Assembly (NCBI GenBank): GCA_017858515.1
Contig: JAFMBM010000005.1
Span: 1-64,000 of the forward strand
Direction of reading: 5' to 3'
Source: Cryomorphaceae bacterium
GTDB lineage: Bacteria; Bacteroidota; Bacteroidia; Flavobacteriales; Schleiferiaceae
DNA length: 64,000 nt
Numbering within the stretch: position 1 is the stretch's first letter; each line of letters opens with the position of its first letter. Shown one piece after another: positions 34,415 through 43,012 of the stretch. Both the position numbers and the translations under genes were made by a program. The notes below the pieces were generated by a model that was not told the origin of the DNA, ran no database searches, and saw only the letters and a list, made by a program, of their open reading frames with translations.

Positions 34415-35569
34415 ATGAAAAGATTTTTATTTCTCAGCCTGTTTATCCTTCCTTTTCTATCTATGGCTCAGGTAGAATTTAGTACCAAATCTACTTGGGA
34501 AGAGATAAGAAATAATGCAGCAAATACTGGTAAGTTCATCTTTATAGATGCCTATACAGATTGGTGTGGTTGGTGTAAGGTAATGGATAAGAACACCTTC
34601 AGTCAGCCTACTGTTGCCGAAATGATGAATGATAATTTTGTCAACTATAAAATAGAAATGGAAAAAGAGGAGTTGGGAAAAATGCTTGCAATGAAATATG
34701 GCATACGCAGCTTTCCTTCCTTTATTATCCTCAATAAAAAAGGAGAGCTACATGCCATTTTGGGTGGATATTCTCCCCCAGAAGAGTGGATGAAGTCTTT
34801 AGAAGAAACCCTGAATAAAGAAACTCCAGAGCGCCTAGCTATATCTAATACACTGGAGGTGAAGTGGCCTAGTTTATACTCAAACTACTTCGGCTACAAA
34901 ATTGAAAAGCGTTCGGCTCCTAGCGCCAGTGAATTGGATGCTTATTTCTATGAAAATCAAAGTCTAGACGAAGTATATTTCAGAATGACCATGACTTTTA
35001 TGAGTAGCCTTCCATCCAAAACAGGCAATGATTTACTTAGTCGAGGAGAAGAGATGACAAAACTCTTTGGAAGGGATCTAGCGGAGGAATGGAAGAAAAA
35101 TTGGTTAACAAGAAACCTCAGCGCCTCGAAGATTAAAGGAATGAGTCTGGATGAGCTCAATGCAGAACTACAGTCTTATGAAGAATACTATCCCGAGGAT
35201 ACTCAAACAAGAATTTACACTACTCTAAACTTCCAATTAATAAAAGAAGATTATCCCGCAGCCGTTGAATGGGTTAATGAGCACGAACCAGTCTTAGGTA
35301 ATGGTACCTTAAATCGAGTAAGTTGGAACTTATATGAAAAAAGTGATGATCAATTGCTTCTTCAAACCGCCAATAGATGGATGAAGAAGGTGGTTGACTC
35401 TGAGCCAACTTATTCCTATCTAGATACTCAAGCTGCTCTTCTTTATAAAACAAACGACAATACAAAAGCTGCTGAAGTTGCAAAACAGGCTATTCGAGTT
35501 GGCAAAGAGGCTGGTGAAAATGTTGCTGAAACAGAAGCGCTATTGGAAAAAATACAATCCGCTCAATAA
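34415..35569 (+). CDS. Periplasmic thioredoxin-like protein with CGWC motif
   Basis: The 384-residue protein has a signal (MKRFLFLSLFILPFLSMAQ). The thioredoxin fold (about 22-130) has FIFIDAYTDWCGWCKVMDKNTF and the cis-Pro in IRSFPSFIIL. The C-terminal 240 residues are helical, possibly TPR-like (DTQAALLYKTNDNTKAAEVAKQAIRVG). A disulphide reductase or thiol-transfer role is expected; partner unknown. Confidence 0.88.
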   Translation: MKRFLFLSLFILPFLSMAQVEFSTKSTWEEIRNNAANTGKFIFIDAYTDWCGWCKVMDKNTFSQPTVAEMMNDNFVNYKIEMEKEELGKMLAMKYGIRSFPSFIILNKKGELHAILGGYSPPEEWMKSLEETLNKETPERLAISNTLEVKWPSLYSNYFGYKIEKRSAPSASELDAYFYENQSLDEVYFRMTMTFMSSLPSKTGNDLLSRGEEMTKLFGRDLAEEWKKNWLTRNLSASKIKGMSLDELNAELQSYEEYYPEDTQTRIYTTLNFQLIKEDYPAAVEWVNEHEPVLGNGTLNRVSWNLYEKSDDQLLLQTANRWMKKVVDSEPTYSYLDTQAALLYKTNDNTKAAEVAKQAIRVGKEAGENVAETEALLEKIQSAQ

Positions 35570-35574
35570 GAACC

Positions 35575-37419
35575 TCAATCTTTGGCCTGTGGCCAAAGAT
35601 TGTTCTTCTCATTTATATCTGCCATAAATCCTTCTTTATCAATGCGAATACTCTCAATTTCGCCCAAACTAGCTTCAATCTCGAAGGTGTAGTCTGATTG
35701 TGTCCAAGGCCAAGTTGGAAGTGTTGTTTCTTCCGTTTGTTTTGCCTTAGTTGTAAGGTCTACAGGAATATAATAACGCTCTGTTTTCCCAGATCTGAGT
35801 ACCACTTCTAAAGAAAGAGGCATTGGAAAACTTCCCCCATTCTTTAAAGATATAGACAGCTTTCCTTCTTGCGTTTCATTTACACCCACAATTTCATAGT
35901 CAATTTTTTGCGTTGTACCGATCCACAGATCATGAAACCAATGCAACTGCATGCCTGAGTTTCGCTCTAAAATAAAAAGGAGATCGTCTGGACTGGGATG
36001 TTTAAACTTCCATACATTGAAATATTGTTTTATAGATCTACGGAAGACCTCTTCTCCTACAATATACTCTAATTGAGTTAAATACAATGAACCCATTGAG
36101 TAAGAAGAAACCCCGTAAGCTCTATTTCTCATATAATGATCTGCTGGGGTACTAAGAGGTTCTTGCCAACCCTTTTCAACCAAATATCTGTACGCTCTTA
36201 GAGAAGAAAAATGCGGGTTCTGCTGATTTTCTTCAAATAAAGCGTTCATTACTTCTTCCTCAGCAAAAGTTGTAAAGCCTTCATCCATCCAAGGATATTG
36301 CTGTTCGTCGGTAGCTATAATTCCATAAAACCAATTATGTGCGGCCTCGTGTACTACTAATCCAACCATACCTTTTATGTCTTTTGCCTCAGATCTTCCT
36401 AAAATCATGGTACACATTGGATACTCCATTCCTCCATCTCCTCCCTGAATAACAGAAAATTGAGGGTAAGGATACTGTCCAAACCTATTTTTCATCTCTG
36501 TAAAAAACCCATGGGTATAGCCTTCCAATAAATCCCAGGCATCCTTGTCTGTGTCTTTCTTTCTCACAAAATAGACGGGTGTTCCTTCATTGTTTAATGT
36601 CTTCTTCACCAAAAAATCACGATCAGCCGCCCAGGCAAAGTCATGAACATCCTCCGCCTTAAAATGCCAGGTTTGTCTCTTCTCCTTCCCATTTTTGGCT
36701 TCACTGCAATAAGAAAAAGCAACTTTTTTATCTAATTCACAGGCATTTACTATTTCTCCTGTACCGGCTAAGACAAATTTAGAATCTATCTCAATTTTAA
36801 CATCAAAACTTCCAAAAACACCAAAAAATTCCCTGTTTACATATTGCTGCGTATGCCAACCTCTAGGACTGTATTCTGCTATTTTAGGGTACCACTGAGT
36901 CATTGTATATTCTACGCCCTCTGAATTATTTCTTCCACTTCTACGAATCTGTTTAGGAACCTGTGCATCAAATTGGGTCTCCAAAAGAACCTCTTCACCA
37001 GGTAGTATAGCACGGTTAAGGTCCATTCTCAAGAGAGATCCATCCACGCTAAAAGATTGTGATTCACCATTAATACGTAAATCATTTATTTTCTGAAATC
37101 CTATTTCCGACTCACTCATATCCTTTATTCGCTTTGCGATTCTTCCATCTGGATCGGGCAATTGATCGCATCTCTGATCCATCCTACTTCCAGGCTTAAA
37201 GCTGTTGAAATAGAGGTGGATATACATTCTTCTTAAGGTATCTGGACTATTGTTCACATATCGAATACTCTGTTTACCTGTAATTTGATGCTTGGTATGA
37301 TCGAGACTTAACTCCATGGTATAATGCGCTTCTTGCTGCCAATAGGAAGAATGTTGTGCAGAAAGTGCGCAGCAAAAAACCAAGGAGAATGCTAGCAAAG
37401 TCTTTTGTATACTATTCAT
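35575..37419 (-). CDS. M1-family metallopeptidase
   Basis: The 614-residue secreted peptidase has a signal (about 1-21) and an N-terminal beta-saddle domain. The zinc site is VVHEAAHNWFYGI near 345, with the distant Glu in WMDEGFTTFAEE, the M1 pattern HExxH(x18)E. The GGMEYPMC block before it matches the M1 exopeptidase GxMEN-type loop, with N replaced by Y. It is in one transcript with the MBL gene upstream (seven-base gap). Confidence 0.9.
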   Translation of the reverse strand: MNSIQKTLLAFSLVFCCALSAQHSSYWQQEAHYTMELSLDHTKHQITGKQSIRYVNNSPDTLRRMYIHLYFNSFKPGSRMDQRCDQLPDPDGRIAKRIKDMSESEIGFQKINDLRINGESQSFSVDGSLLRMDLNRAILPGEEVLLETQFDAQVPKQIRRSGRNNSEGVEYTMTQWYPKIAEYSPRGWHTQQYVNREFFGVFGSFDVKIEIDSKFVLAGTGEIVNACELDKKVAFSYCSEAKNGKEKRQTWHFKAEDVHDFAWAADRDFLVKKTLNNEGTPVYFVRKKDTDKDAWDLLEGYTHGFFTEMKNRFGQYPYPQFSVIQGGDGGMEYPMCTMILGRSEAKDIKGMVGLVVHEAAHNWFYGIIATDEQQYPWMDEGFTTFAEEEVMNALFEENQQNPHFSSLRAYRYLVEKGWQEPLSTPADHYMRNRAYGVSSYSMGSLYLTQLEYIVGEEVFRRSIKQYFNVWKFKHPSPDDLLFILERNSGMQLHWFHDLWIGTTQKIDYEIVGVNETQEGKLSISLKNGGSFPMPLSLEVVLRSGKTERYYIPVDLTTKAKQTEETTLPTWPWTQSDYTFEIEASLGEIESIRIDKEGFMADINEKNNLWPQAKD

Positions 37420-37426
37420 TTGTGCT

Positions 37427-38278
37427 TTAAATAAAATCTATTAATCTGCCTTTTTCTAGTAGTCTTGGTCCTTTTTCTGTCTTTTGAAGAAGGATACATT
37501 CATTTTCCGAATCGTGTTCTAAGAAAAGAATATACTCTTCATCGGTTGCCAGATTCAGAATACGGGCCTTTTCATCGAGAGTTAAAAGAGGTCGCGTATC
37601 ATATCCCATTACAAACGGGAGCGGAATATGACCGGAAGAAGGCAATAAATCGGCCATAAAGAGAATCTTTTTCCCGTTGTATTCAATAAGTGGAAGCATT
37701 TGAGCATCGGTATGCCCATTCACTAATTCGAATGAAAAACCAAGGGTTGTGCTATTTCTACCTTCTACTAATGGGTCTACAAACTTCAATTGACCACTTT
37801 CCTGAATAGGAAGAATATTCTCTGCCAAAAAAGAAGCCTTTTCTCTAGCGTTTGGTTCAGTGGCCCATTTCCAATGGCGCTCGTTCGACCAAAAAGTAGC
37901 ATTTTCAAAAGCTGGTCTTAGTTTGCCTTCTCCCTTTCTTTCAATAGCTCCTCCGCAATGATCGAAATGTAAATGAGTTAAAAACACATCGGTAATATCT
38001 GAGCGGTGATAACCCAAAGCACGGAGATTTCCATCCAAACTATCATTGCCATGTAAATAATAGTGACTCAAAAATTTCTCATCTTGCTTATTTCCTATTC
38101 CGGTATCAATTAAAATGAGCTTATTTCCATCTTCAATCAGAAGACTTCTCATTGCCCAAGTACATAAATTTCGCTCATCCGCAGGGTTGGTACGCTGCCA
38201 AAGGCTTTTTGGAACAACTCCAAACATTGCCCCTCCATCTAGTTTAAAATATCCAGTATTAAGACTAAACAACTTCAT
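37427..38278 (-). CDS. MBL-fold metallo-hydrolase
   Basis: The 283-residue protein has the zinc motif THLHFDHCGG near 102, a second His in VNGHTDAQMLPLI and an Asp in FMADLLPSS, the usual two-metal lactonase/glyoxalase-like site. There is no signal peptide. The order of strands is like quorum-quenching-type lactonases, but the substrate cannot be named. Confidence 0.88.
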   Translation of the reverse strand: MKLFSLNTGYFKLDGGAMFGVVPKSLWQRTNPADERNLCTWAMRSLLIEDGNKLILIDTGIGNKQDEKFLSHYYLHGNDSLDGNLRALGYHRSDITDVFLTHLHFDHCGGAIERKGEGKLRPAFENATFWSNERHWKWATEPNAREKASFLAENILPIQESGQLKFVDPLVEGRNSTTLGFSFELVNGHTDAQMLPLIEYNGKKILFMADLLPSSGHIPLPFVMGYDTRPLLTLDEKARILNLATDEEYILFLEHDSENECILLQKTEKGPRLLEKGRLIDFI

Positions 38279-38285
38279 ACGTTTG
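38278..38285 (+). promoter_or_regulatory. -7 promoter element of the DUF3298-like lipoprotein gene
   Basis: TACGTTTG, 25 bases before the ATG at 38311. It overlaps the start codon of the divergent MBL gene. Confidence 0.4.
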
Positions 38286-38310
38286 TATCTTTATTTCAGT
38301 TTTTAAAACT

Positions 38311-39156
38311 ATGCTAAAAGTAAGCCTTCCGTATATTTTAATTCTTGCACTTGCTTTTAGCTCCTGTAAGCAAAAAGATAGCGTTTTCATTGAAAATAAA
38401 GCAAGAAACGAGATGGATTCTGTTTCTTTTGTTATCAATACCGTAGACAAATCTGTTGGACGATGCGATACAGAAGGTACAGATGCGTGTGCAGAAGTGT
38501 ATTTGCAGCTGCTGAAACTAAATCCACAGAAGCCAAATGGTACACTAGATAGCATTCAAAAGTCTATTGATAAAGAGTTCCTAAACCTATCCAATACAGA
38601 TACAGCCGAAATTCGCACACCTCATCAATTGATTTATGGTTTTTTAGATGAGTTCAGCCAGATCATTACTGAACTTCCAGACTATGTAACTCGTTGGGAA
38701 ATGGAAAGATCTGCGGACGTTAACTACAACAAGTTTGGCATTTTAGGAATTAGTCTTTTCGATTATAGCTATACAGGTGGTGCCCATGGAAATAGCTTTA
38801 TCCAATTTTTGAACTATGATTTAATCTCAGGTAAAGAATTGGGTTTAAAGGAATTTATTTTGGACTCGGATGGAAGTGCTTTTACTCAATTTTCAGAAAA
38901 TCAGTTTCGCAAAAGTCAAAACATCAAACCAGAAACCGCTTGGTCTGAAGCAGATTTTTGGTTTGAAGAAGGATTTTATCTCCCCGAAAACTTCAAAATA
39001 TCCGACCAAGGCTTGCATTTTATTTATAACTCCTATGAAATTGCTCCCTACGCTATTGGTCAAATTGAATTACTTATCGGATGGAAAGAATTAGAACCTT
39101 TTCTACAAAGTGAATGGAAATCTTTGTTCTCTAAAGCTGAATTACCCGCTTCTTAA
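38311..39156 (+). CDS. DUF3298/DUF4163-like lipoprotein (RsiV-like fold)
   Basis: The 281-residue lipoprotein has ALAFSSC near 11-17. Residues 140-275 carry the DUF3298 pattern: FDYSYTGGAHGNSFIQFLNYDLISGKELGLKEFI, then LHFIYNSYEIAPYAIGQIELLIGWKELEPFL. Members bind lysozyme or peptidoglycan fragments in some species; here the role is unknown. It is followed by the LytTR gene 11 bases on. Confidence 0.85.
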   Translation: MLKVSLPYILILALAFSSCKQKDSVFIENKARNEMDSVSFVINTVDKSVGRCDTEGTDACAEVYLQLLKLNPQKPNGTLDSIQKSIDKEFLNLSNTDTAEIRTPHQLIYGFLDEFSQIITELPDYVTRWEMERSADVNYNKFGILGISLFDYSYTGGAHGNSFIQFLNYDLISGKELGLKEFILDSDGSAFTQFSENQFRKSQNIKPETAWSEADFWFEEGFYLPENFKISDQGLHFIYNSYEIAPYAIGQIELLIGWKELEPFLQSEWKSLFSKAELPAS

Positions 39157-39167
39157 CTTCTTCGCTT

Positions 39168-40061
39168 TTGAATTCAATTAAGAACTACATTCCTAAAATA
39201 TTCTTCTCTCCTTATCCCTCTGTTAAAAAGGGTGTAGAGCAACTAAGACAAGCAGCAACAGTTGGAATTTTAGTTGCGCTCATTCTATTTTTTGTTGGAC
39301 CCTTTGGTCTTAACACCCTTCAGCCTGATGCTCTAAAAGCAGCTATTTGCGTAACCTTTGGGGGCATCACCATTGCCACAGTTTTAGCCACTCATTACAT
39401 CGCAATTCTCTCTTTCCCTTCCTTTTTTAAATCAGAGAACTGGAATGTAGGTAAGAATATAGGTATGACCCTCATTCACTTCTTTATGGTTGGAAGTGCC
39501 AATTTCATCTTTGTCTGGAGCAAAGGTTGGTCTGAAATGAAGTTGGATTTGTTTCTTTTAATGCAACTTTCAACTTTAGCTGTGGGCGCTCTTCCAGTGG
39601 GAATATTGACTATTATAAGACACAATCGATTATTGCGTAATTCTTTACGTGATGCACAGAAGTTAGACGACCTACGTTCAAAACACAAAAGAGAAAAACA
39701 AACAGATACAATAGTTCTAAGTGGAAGCAATAGAGATGAAGAGTTGCACACCAGCTTAGATGAATTGCTTTTTGTACGAGCCGAAGGAAACTACGTAGAA
39801 ATCTATACTTCTTTAAATAGCAATAGAGCTCATTTACTTCGAAGTACGCTGAGCTCTATAGAAGATACACTTCAGTTCTACCCTCAACTAATTCGAAGTC
39901 ATCGCAGTTATATTGTTAACATCGAAAAAGTAGAAGGCATACAAGGTAACGCACAAGGCTTACGTCTTGTCTTGGGCCCAGACGATTTAAAAATTCCTGT
40001 CAGTAGAACCTATCTACAAACGGTTCAATCCTATCTTAAAAATTCTGATCTATCTTCTTAA
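39168..40061 (+). CDS. Membrane-bound LytTR transcription regulator
   Basis: The 297-residue protein has four membrane helices (about 30-160) followed by a short coil and a C-terminal LytTR DNA-binding domain (about 200-290, LDELLFVRAEGNYVEIYTS...QLIRSHRSYIVNIEKVEGI). There is no receiver domain, so it is a one-component sensor. The start is TTG 39168. The 3' end overlaps convergent rpiB by 26 bases. Confidence 0.88.
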   Translation: MNSIKNYIPKIFFSPYPSVKKGVEQLRQAATVGILVALILFFVGPFGLNTLQPDALKAAICVTFGGITIATVLATHYIAILSFPSFFKSENWNVGKNIGMTLIHFFMVGSANFIFVWSKGWSEMKLDLFLLMQLSTLAVGALPVGILTIIRHNRLLRNSLRDAQKLDDLRSKHKREKQTDTIVLSGSNRDEELHTSLDELLFVRAEGNYVEIYTSLNSNRAHLLRSTLSSIEDTLQFYPQLIRSHRSYIVNIEKVEGIQGNAQGLRLVLGPDDLKIPVSRTYLQTVQSYLKNSDLSS

Positions 40062-40470
40062 CTCTATTTTCATGTCTTCCTCCTTCAAAAGAGGTTGAAA
40101 TGAAACGAGAAACACATTTCAAGGCAAGTTCTTCAGAAATAAAGCGAGCAGGAAGAGCCAAAACATTGGCGTTATTATGTAAGCGGGCCAGTTCTGCCAA
40201 TTCCTCATTCCAACAAAGAGCAGAGCGTATACCTTTATGTTTGTTCACTGTCATGTTTATACCATTCCCACTTCCACAAATAACAATTCCTATTTCACTC
40301 CTACCGCTCTTCACATCCTCTGCTACAGGATGACCAAAATCTGGATAATCTACACTAGATGAATCATTTGTACCGTGATTCGTAAGTTTATGTCCTTGAC
40401 TTTCAAGTAAAAGTATTATGGTATTTTTCAATTCTACCCCTGCGTGGTCGTTTCCAATGGAAATGTTCAT
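40036..40470 (-). CDS. rpiB: Ribose 5-phosphate isomerase B
   Basis: The 144-residue enzyme has the phosphate-binding start SIGNDHAGVELKN and the loop GIVICGSGNGINMTVNKHKGIRSALCWN, with the catalytic Cys in VICGSG. It interconverts ribose and ribulose 5-phosphates. Confidence 0.95.
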   Translation of the reverse strand: MNISIGNDHAGVELKNTIILLLESQGHKLTNHGTNDSSSVDYPDFGHPVAEDVKSGRSEIGIVICGSGNGINMTVNKHKGIRSALCWNEELAELARLHNNANVLALPARFISEELALKCVSRFISTSFEGGRHENRVKKIDQNF

Positions 40471-40839
40471 AGTCCTATCATTTAATGCAAAGATGCAACC
40501 TTGTTAATAAATGTGAATAAGCTATCCAATCAACTCATAATCAAATAGGAGTTTCTAGACCTTCTATTAACAATAAACCGTTTGAAGTGTTGATAGAGTG
40601 TGATAAGAAGAGTGAAAAGAATTGGAATATTATTCGCCTTGCAATAAAATTGAATAATATGGATACACAACTTTTGATTAGGTTTAAACGTCTTATCAAC
40701 AGAATTACGTCGAGTAATGAATAACGTTGTCTTTAAATAATTCAAACATTGATCTTATCAACATCCTTTTTCAACTTGTCAATTCTACAAGTATATCTTT
40801 GCTTAAGAAGCTTTTAAAAGCTCAGCCTAGGTTAGTAAA
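40471..40839. other. AT-rich gap with DnaA-box-like 9-mers (candidate oriC or promoter region)
   Basis: No gene is supported. TTATCAACA occurs twice (40693-40701, 40755-40763). TGTGAATAA (40512-40520), TGTTGATAG (40588-40596) and TGTGATAAG (40599-40607) are near matches in inverted orientation. A promoter element TATCTTTG (40794-40801) is at the right edge. Two parS sites lie 10-13 kb to the right. Confidence 0.35.
40794..40801 (+). promoter_or_regulatory. -7 promoter element before the YwqK-like gene
   Basis: TATCTTTG fits TAnnTTTG, 38 bases ahead of the longest start. Confidence 0.45.
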
Positions 40840-42471
40840 TTGTTAATATATAAACATTCCGTTAACATCAAAGCTATTTTGAAACAAAGTATTCACACTG
40901 TGAACAAGACAATAATAAGAACATATCCTTTTTTAATTAAAAGAATAAAGAATACTATATTAATTATAGCTTCCCTTTTCTTCTGCCTTTCATTGAACGC
41001 CCAAGATTCTTCTAAGTTTGTTACCTATTACTACGAGAACGGAGTTAAGAGCTCAGAGGGATTCTTGCGAGACGGACAGCCAGATGGCTATTGGAAAAGT
41101 TTTTATTTAAATGGATTACTTAAGACAGAGGGGAACAGAAAGGAATTTAAGCTAGATGGAACCTGGAAATTCTATTCTGAGTTTGGAGATTTAGCTCTTT
41201 CTATAGATTATATTGAAGGAGTGAAGGAAGGCCATCGGAAGACTTACCTGGATAACATAGTGCAAAAGGATGAGCTGTTCTCGAATGATAAAAGGGAAGG
41301 TTTAACTGTCTTGTATGATGAAAAGGGTAGACGAATGGAGGAAATTCCATTCGTTCAAGATTTGCAACAAGGTCAAGGTTTTGGTTTCGATAGTCTCGGC
41401 TTAATTATTAATTTAAATATTTATAAATCAGGTGTTTTAGTAAAGAAACAACCTATTAATCGCACCAATAGATTGGGATTGAAGGTTGGAACTTGGATTG
41501 ATTTTTACGACAATAGAAATACTCGAATAGAGGGAACTTATAGGAACGATTTAAAGCATGGTTATTTTAAATACTACACCAAGGGTGGAAGTTTAATTCG
41601 CACTGAACATTGGATAGATGGTGTTCTACAGGAACCAAGTATTGAAACCGCAAAAATTGATATTCGTAAAGAAATCAGTCCTGAAACAGGTCAGCTTGTA
41701 TTCAAAGGATCTTATGTAAATGGAAAGGAAAATGGGGTTCATAGGTTTTACGAAGATGAAGGGAATATTATCTCATCTAAAGTTTATACTTCTGGTATCT
41801 TAATGGAGGAAGGCGGTACAGTAGATGAATTGGGGCGTAAACAGGGGCGCTGGAAGGCTTTTTATGCAGATGGTACACTTAGACATGAAGGAGCCTATAA
41901 AGACGGCTTACGCACCGGCCCTTGGATTTATTATTTCAACGATCAATCTATAGAACAGAAAGGATCTTATGTGGAAGATGAACCGAACGGAGAATGGGTT
42001 TGGTTTTATCCGAATGGAGATATTTGGCGCGAAGAATCATATTTAAACGGACTAGAAGATGGATTGTCTATTGAGTATGATACTGAGGGTATTGTATTAG
42101 CTAAGGGTGAATTTATAGATGGATTTAGAGAAGGAGAGTGGGTCTTTATATCCGGCGATCATCGCGAAGAAGGTACTTTTTTTGAAGGTGAGAGAATAGG
42201 TGTATGGAAGCATTATTATTTAAAGCCTGAAGAGAGTTTACGCTTTGAAGGTGAATACGATAATGGAAGAGAAAATGGAAAACATATAGTCTATTATCCA
42301 AATGGAGGCGTAAAAATTAGAGGAAATTACAATAGCGGAATAAAAACAGGTATTTGGGAGCTCTTCAAGGAAGACTCAACCAGATATCTAACTATTGAAT
42401 ATGATTCAGAAGGGCAAGAGATTAAATACAATGGAGTTAAGATTCAATATGGCAGAAGATTTAGAGAGTAA
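40840..42471 (+). CDS. YwqK/MORN-like repeat protein, secreted
   Basis: The frame has 543 codons from a TTG. No ATG precedes the hydrophobic segment, and GTG 40903 is another possible start. After a signal (NTILIIASLFFCLSLNAQ, ending near 55) the protein is made of about 18 copies of a 22-24-residue motif of the form YxxNGxxxxEGxYxxGxxxGxWxxY. These build a long beta-sheet ribbon. The family is often labelled 'YwqK antitoxin', but no toxin gene is next to it. The last 23 bases overlap the NUDIX gene. Confidence 0.85.
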   Translation: MLIYKHSVNIKAILKQSIHTVNKTIIRTYPFLIKRIKNTILIIASLFFCLSLNAQDSSKFVTYYYENGVKSSEGFLRDGQPDGYWKSFYLNGLLKTEGNRKEFKLDGTWKFYSEFGDLALSIDYIEGVKEGHRKTYLDNIVQKDELFSNDKREGLTVLYDEKGRRMEEIPFVQDLQQGQGFGFDSLGLIINLNIYKSGVLVKKQPINRTNRLGLKVGTWIDFYDNRNTRIEGTYRNDLKHGYFKYYTKGGSLIRTEHWIDGVLQEPSIETAKIDIRKEISPETGQLVFKGSYVNGKENGVHRFYEDEGNIISSKVYTSGILMEEGGTVDELGRKQGRWKAFYADGTLRHEGAYKDGLRTGPWIYYFNDQSIEQKGSYVEDEPNGEWVWFYPNGDIWREESYLNGLEDGLSIEYDTEGIVLAKGEFIDGFREGEWVFISGDHREEGTFFEGERIGVWKHYYLKPEESLRFEGEYDNGRENGKHIVYYPNGGVKIRGNYNSGIKTGIWELFKEDSTRYLTIEYDSEGQEIKYNGVKIQYGRRFRE

Positions 42472-43012
42472 TCCTTGGATAACAAAGAGTGAAACCGTTG
42501 CATACGAAAACCCATGGATTCGTTTAGAACACCATGAGGTAATTACCCCAGGTGGAAGCGATGGAATTTATGGAGTAGTTCGATTTAAAAATTTGGCTAT
42601 TGGAATTATTCCATTGGATGAGAACTACAATACTTGGATTGTAGGGCAGTTTCGATACCCACACAATAAGTACTCATGGGAAATGCCAGAAGGAGGTGGA
42701 GCGCTAATAGCTGATCCGATTGAATCTGCCAAAAGAGAACTTTTAGAAGAATGTGGTTTAAAAGCAAAAAATTGGAAGTTGATTCAGAAAATGGATCTCT
42801 CCAATTCTGTATGTGATGAAGAGGCTTTAATTTATGTTGCAACAGAATTAACAGAGCATAAAGCCTTACCTGAAGATACCGAACAATTGGTCATCAAGAA
42901 AATTGCATTTAGTGAAATGTTCACAATGGTTCTGAACGATGAAATTCGTGATGGTATGACTGTAGCGGCAGTATTTAAGGTCAAGTATATGATTGACCAA
43001 GGTTTACTTTAA
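42449..43012 (+). CDS. NUDIX hydrolase, ADP-ribose pyrophosphatase-like
   Basis: It is 187 residues from ATG 42449 (MAEDLESNPWITKSETV), overlapping the previous gene. The Nudix helix is RELLEECGL near 92. The Glu usually found eight residues before the Arg is Ala here (LIADPIESAKRELLEE). The catalytic REUXEEXGU part is complete. The substrate is likely a nucleoside diphosphate sugar. Confidence 0.9.
   Translation: MAEDLESNPWITKSETVAYENPWIRLEHHEVITPGGSDGIYGVVRFKNLAIGIIPLDENYNTWIVGQFRYPHNKYSWEMPEGGGALIADPIESAKRELLEECGLKAKNWKLIQKMDLSNSVCDEEALIYVATELTEHKALPEDTEQLVIKKIAFSEMFTMVLNDEIRDGMTVAAVFKVKYMIDQGLL

Noticed and set aside
40530-40745. 71-residue minus-strand frame
   Set aside because: AT-rich intergenic sequence with no recognisable features; the DnaA-like boxes fall in it.
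40840-42471. Antitoxin role for the YwqK-like protein
   Set aside because: The label is inherited from a family name; no toxin gene lies beside it and the protein has a signal peptide.
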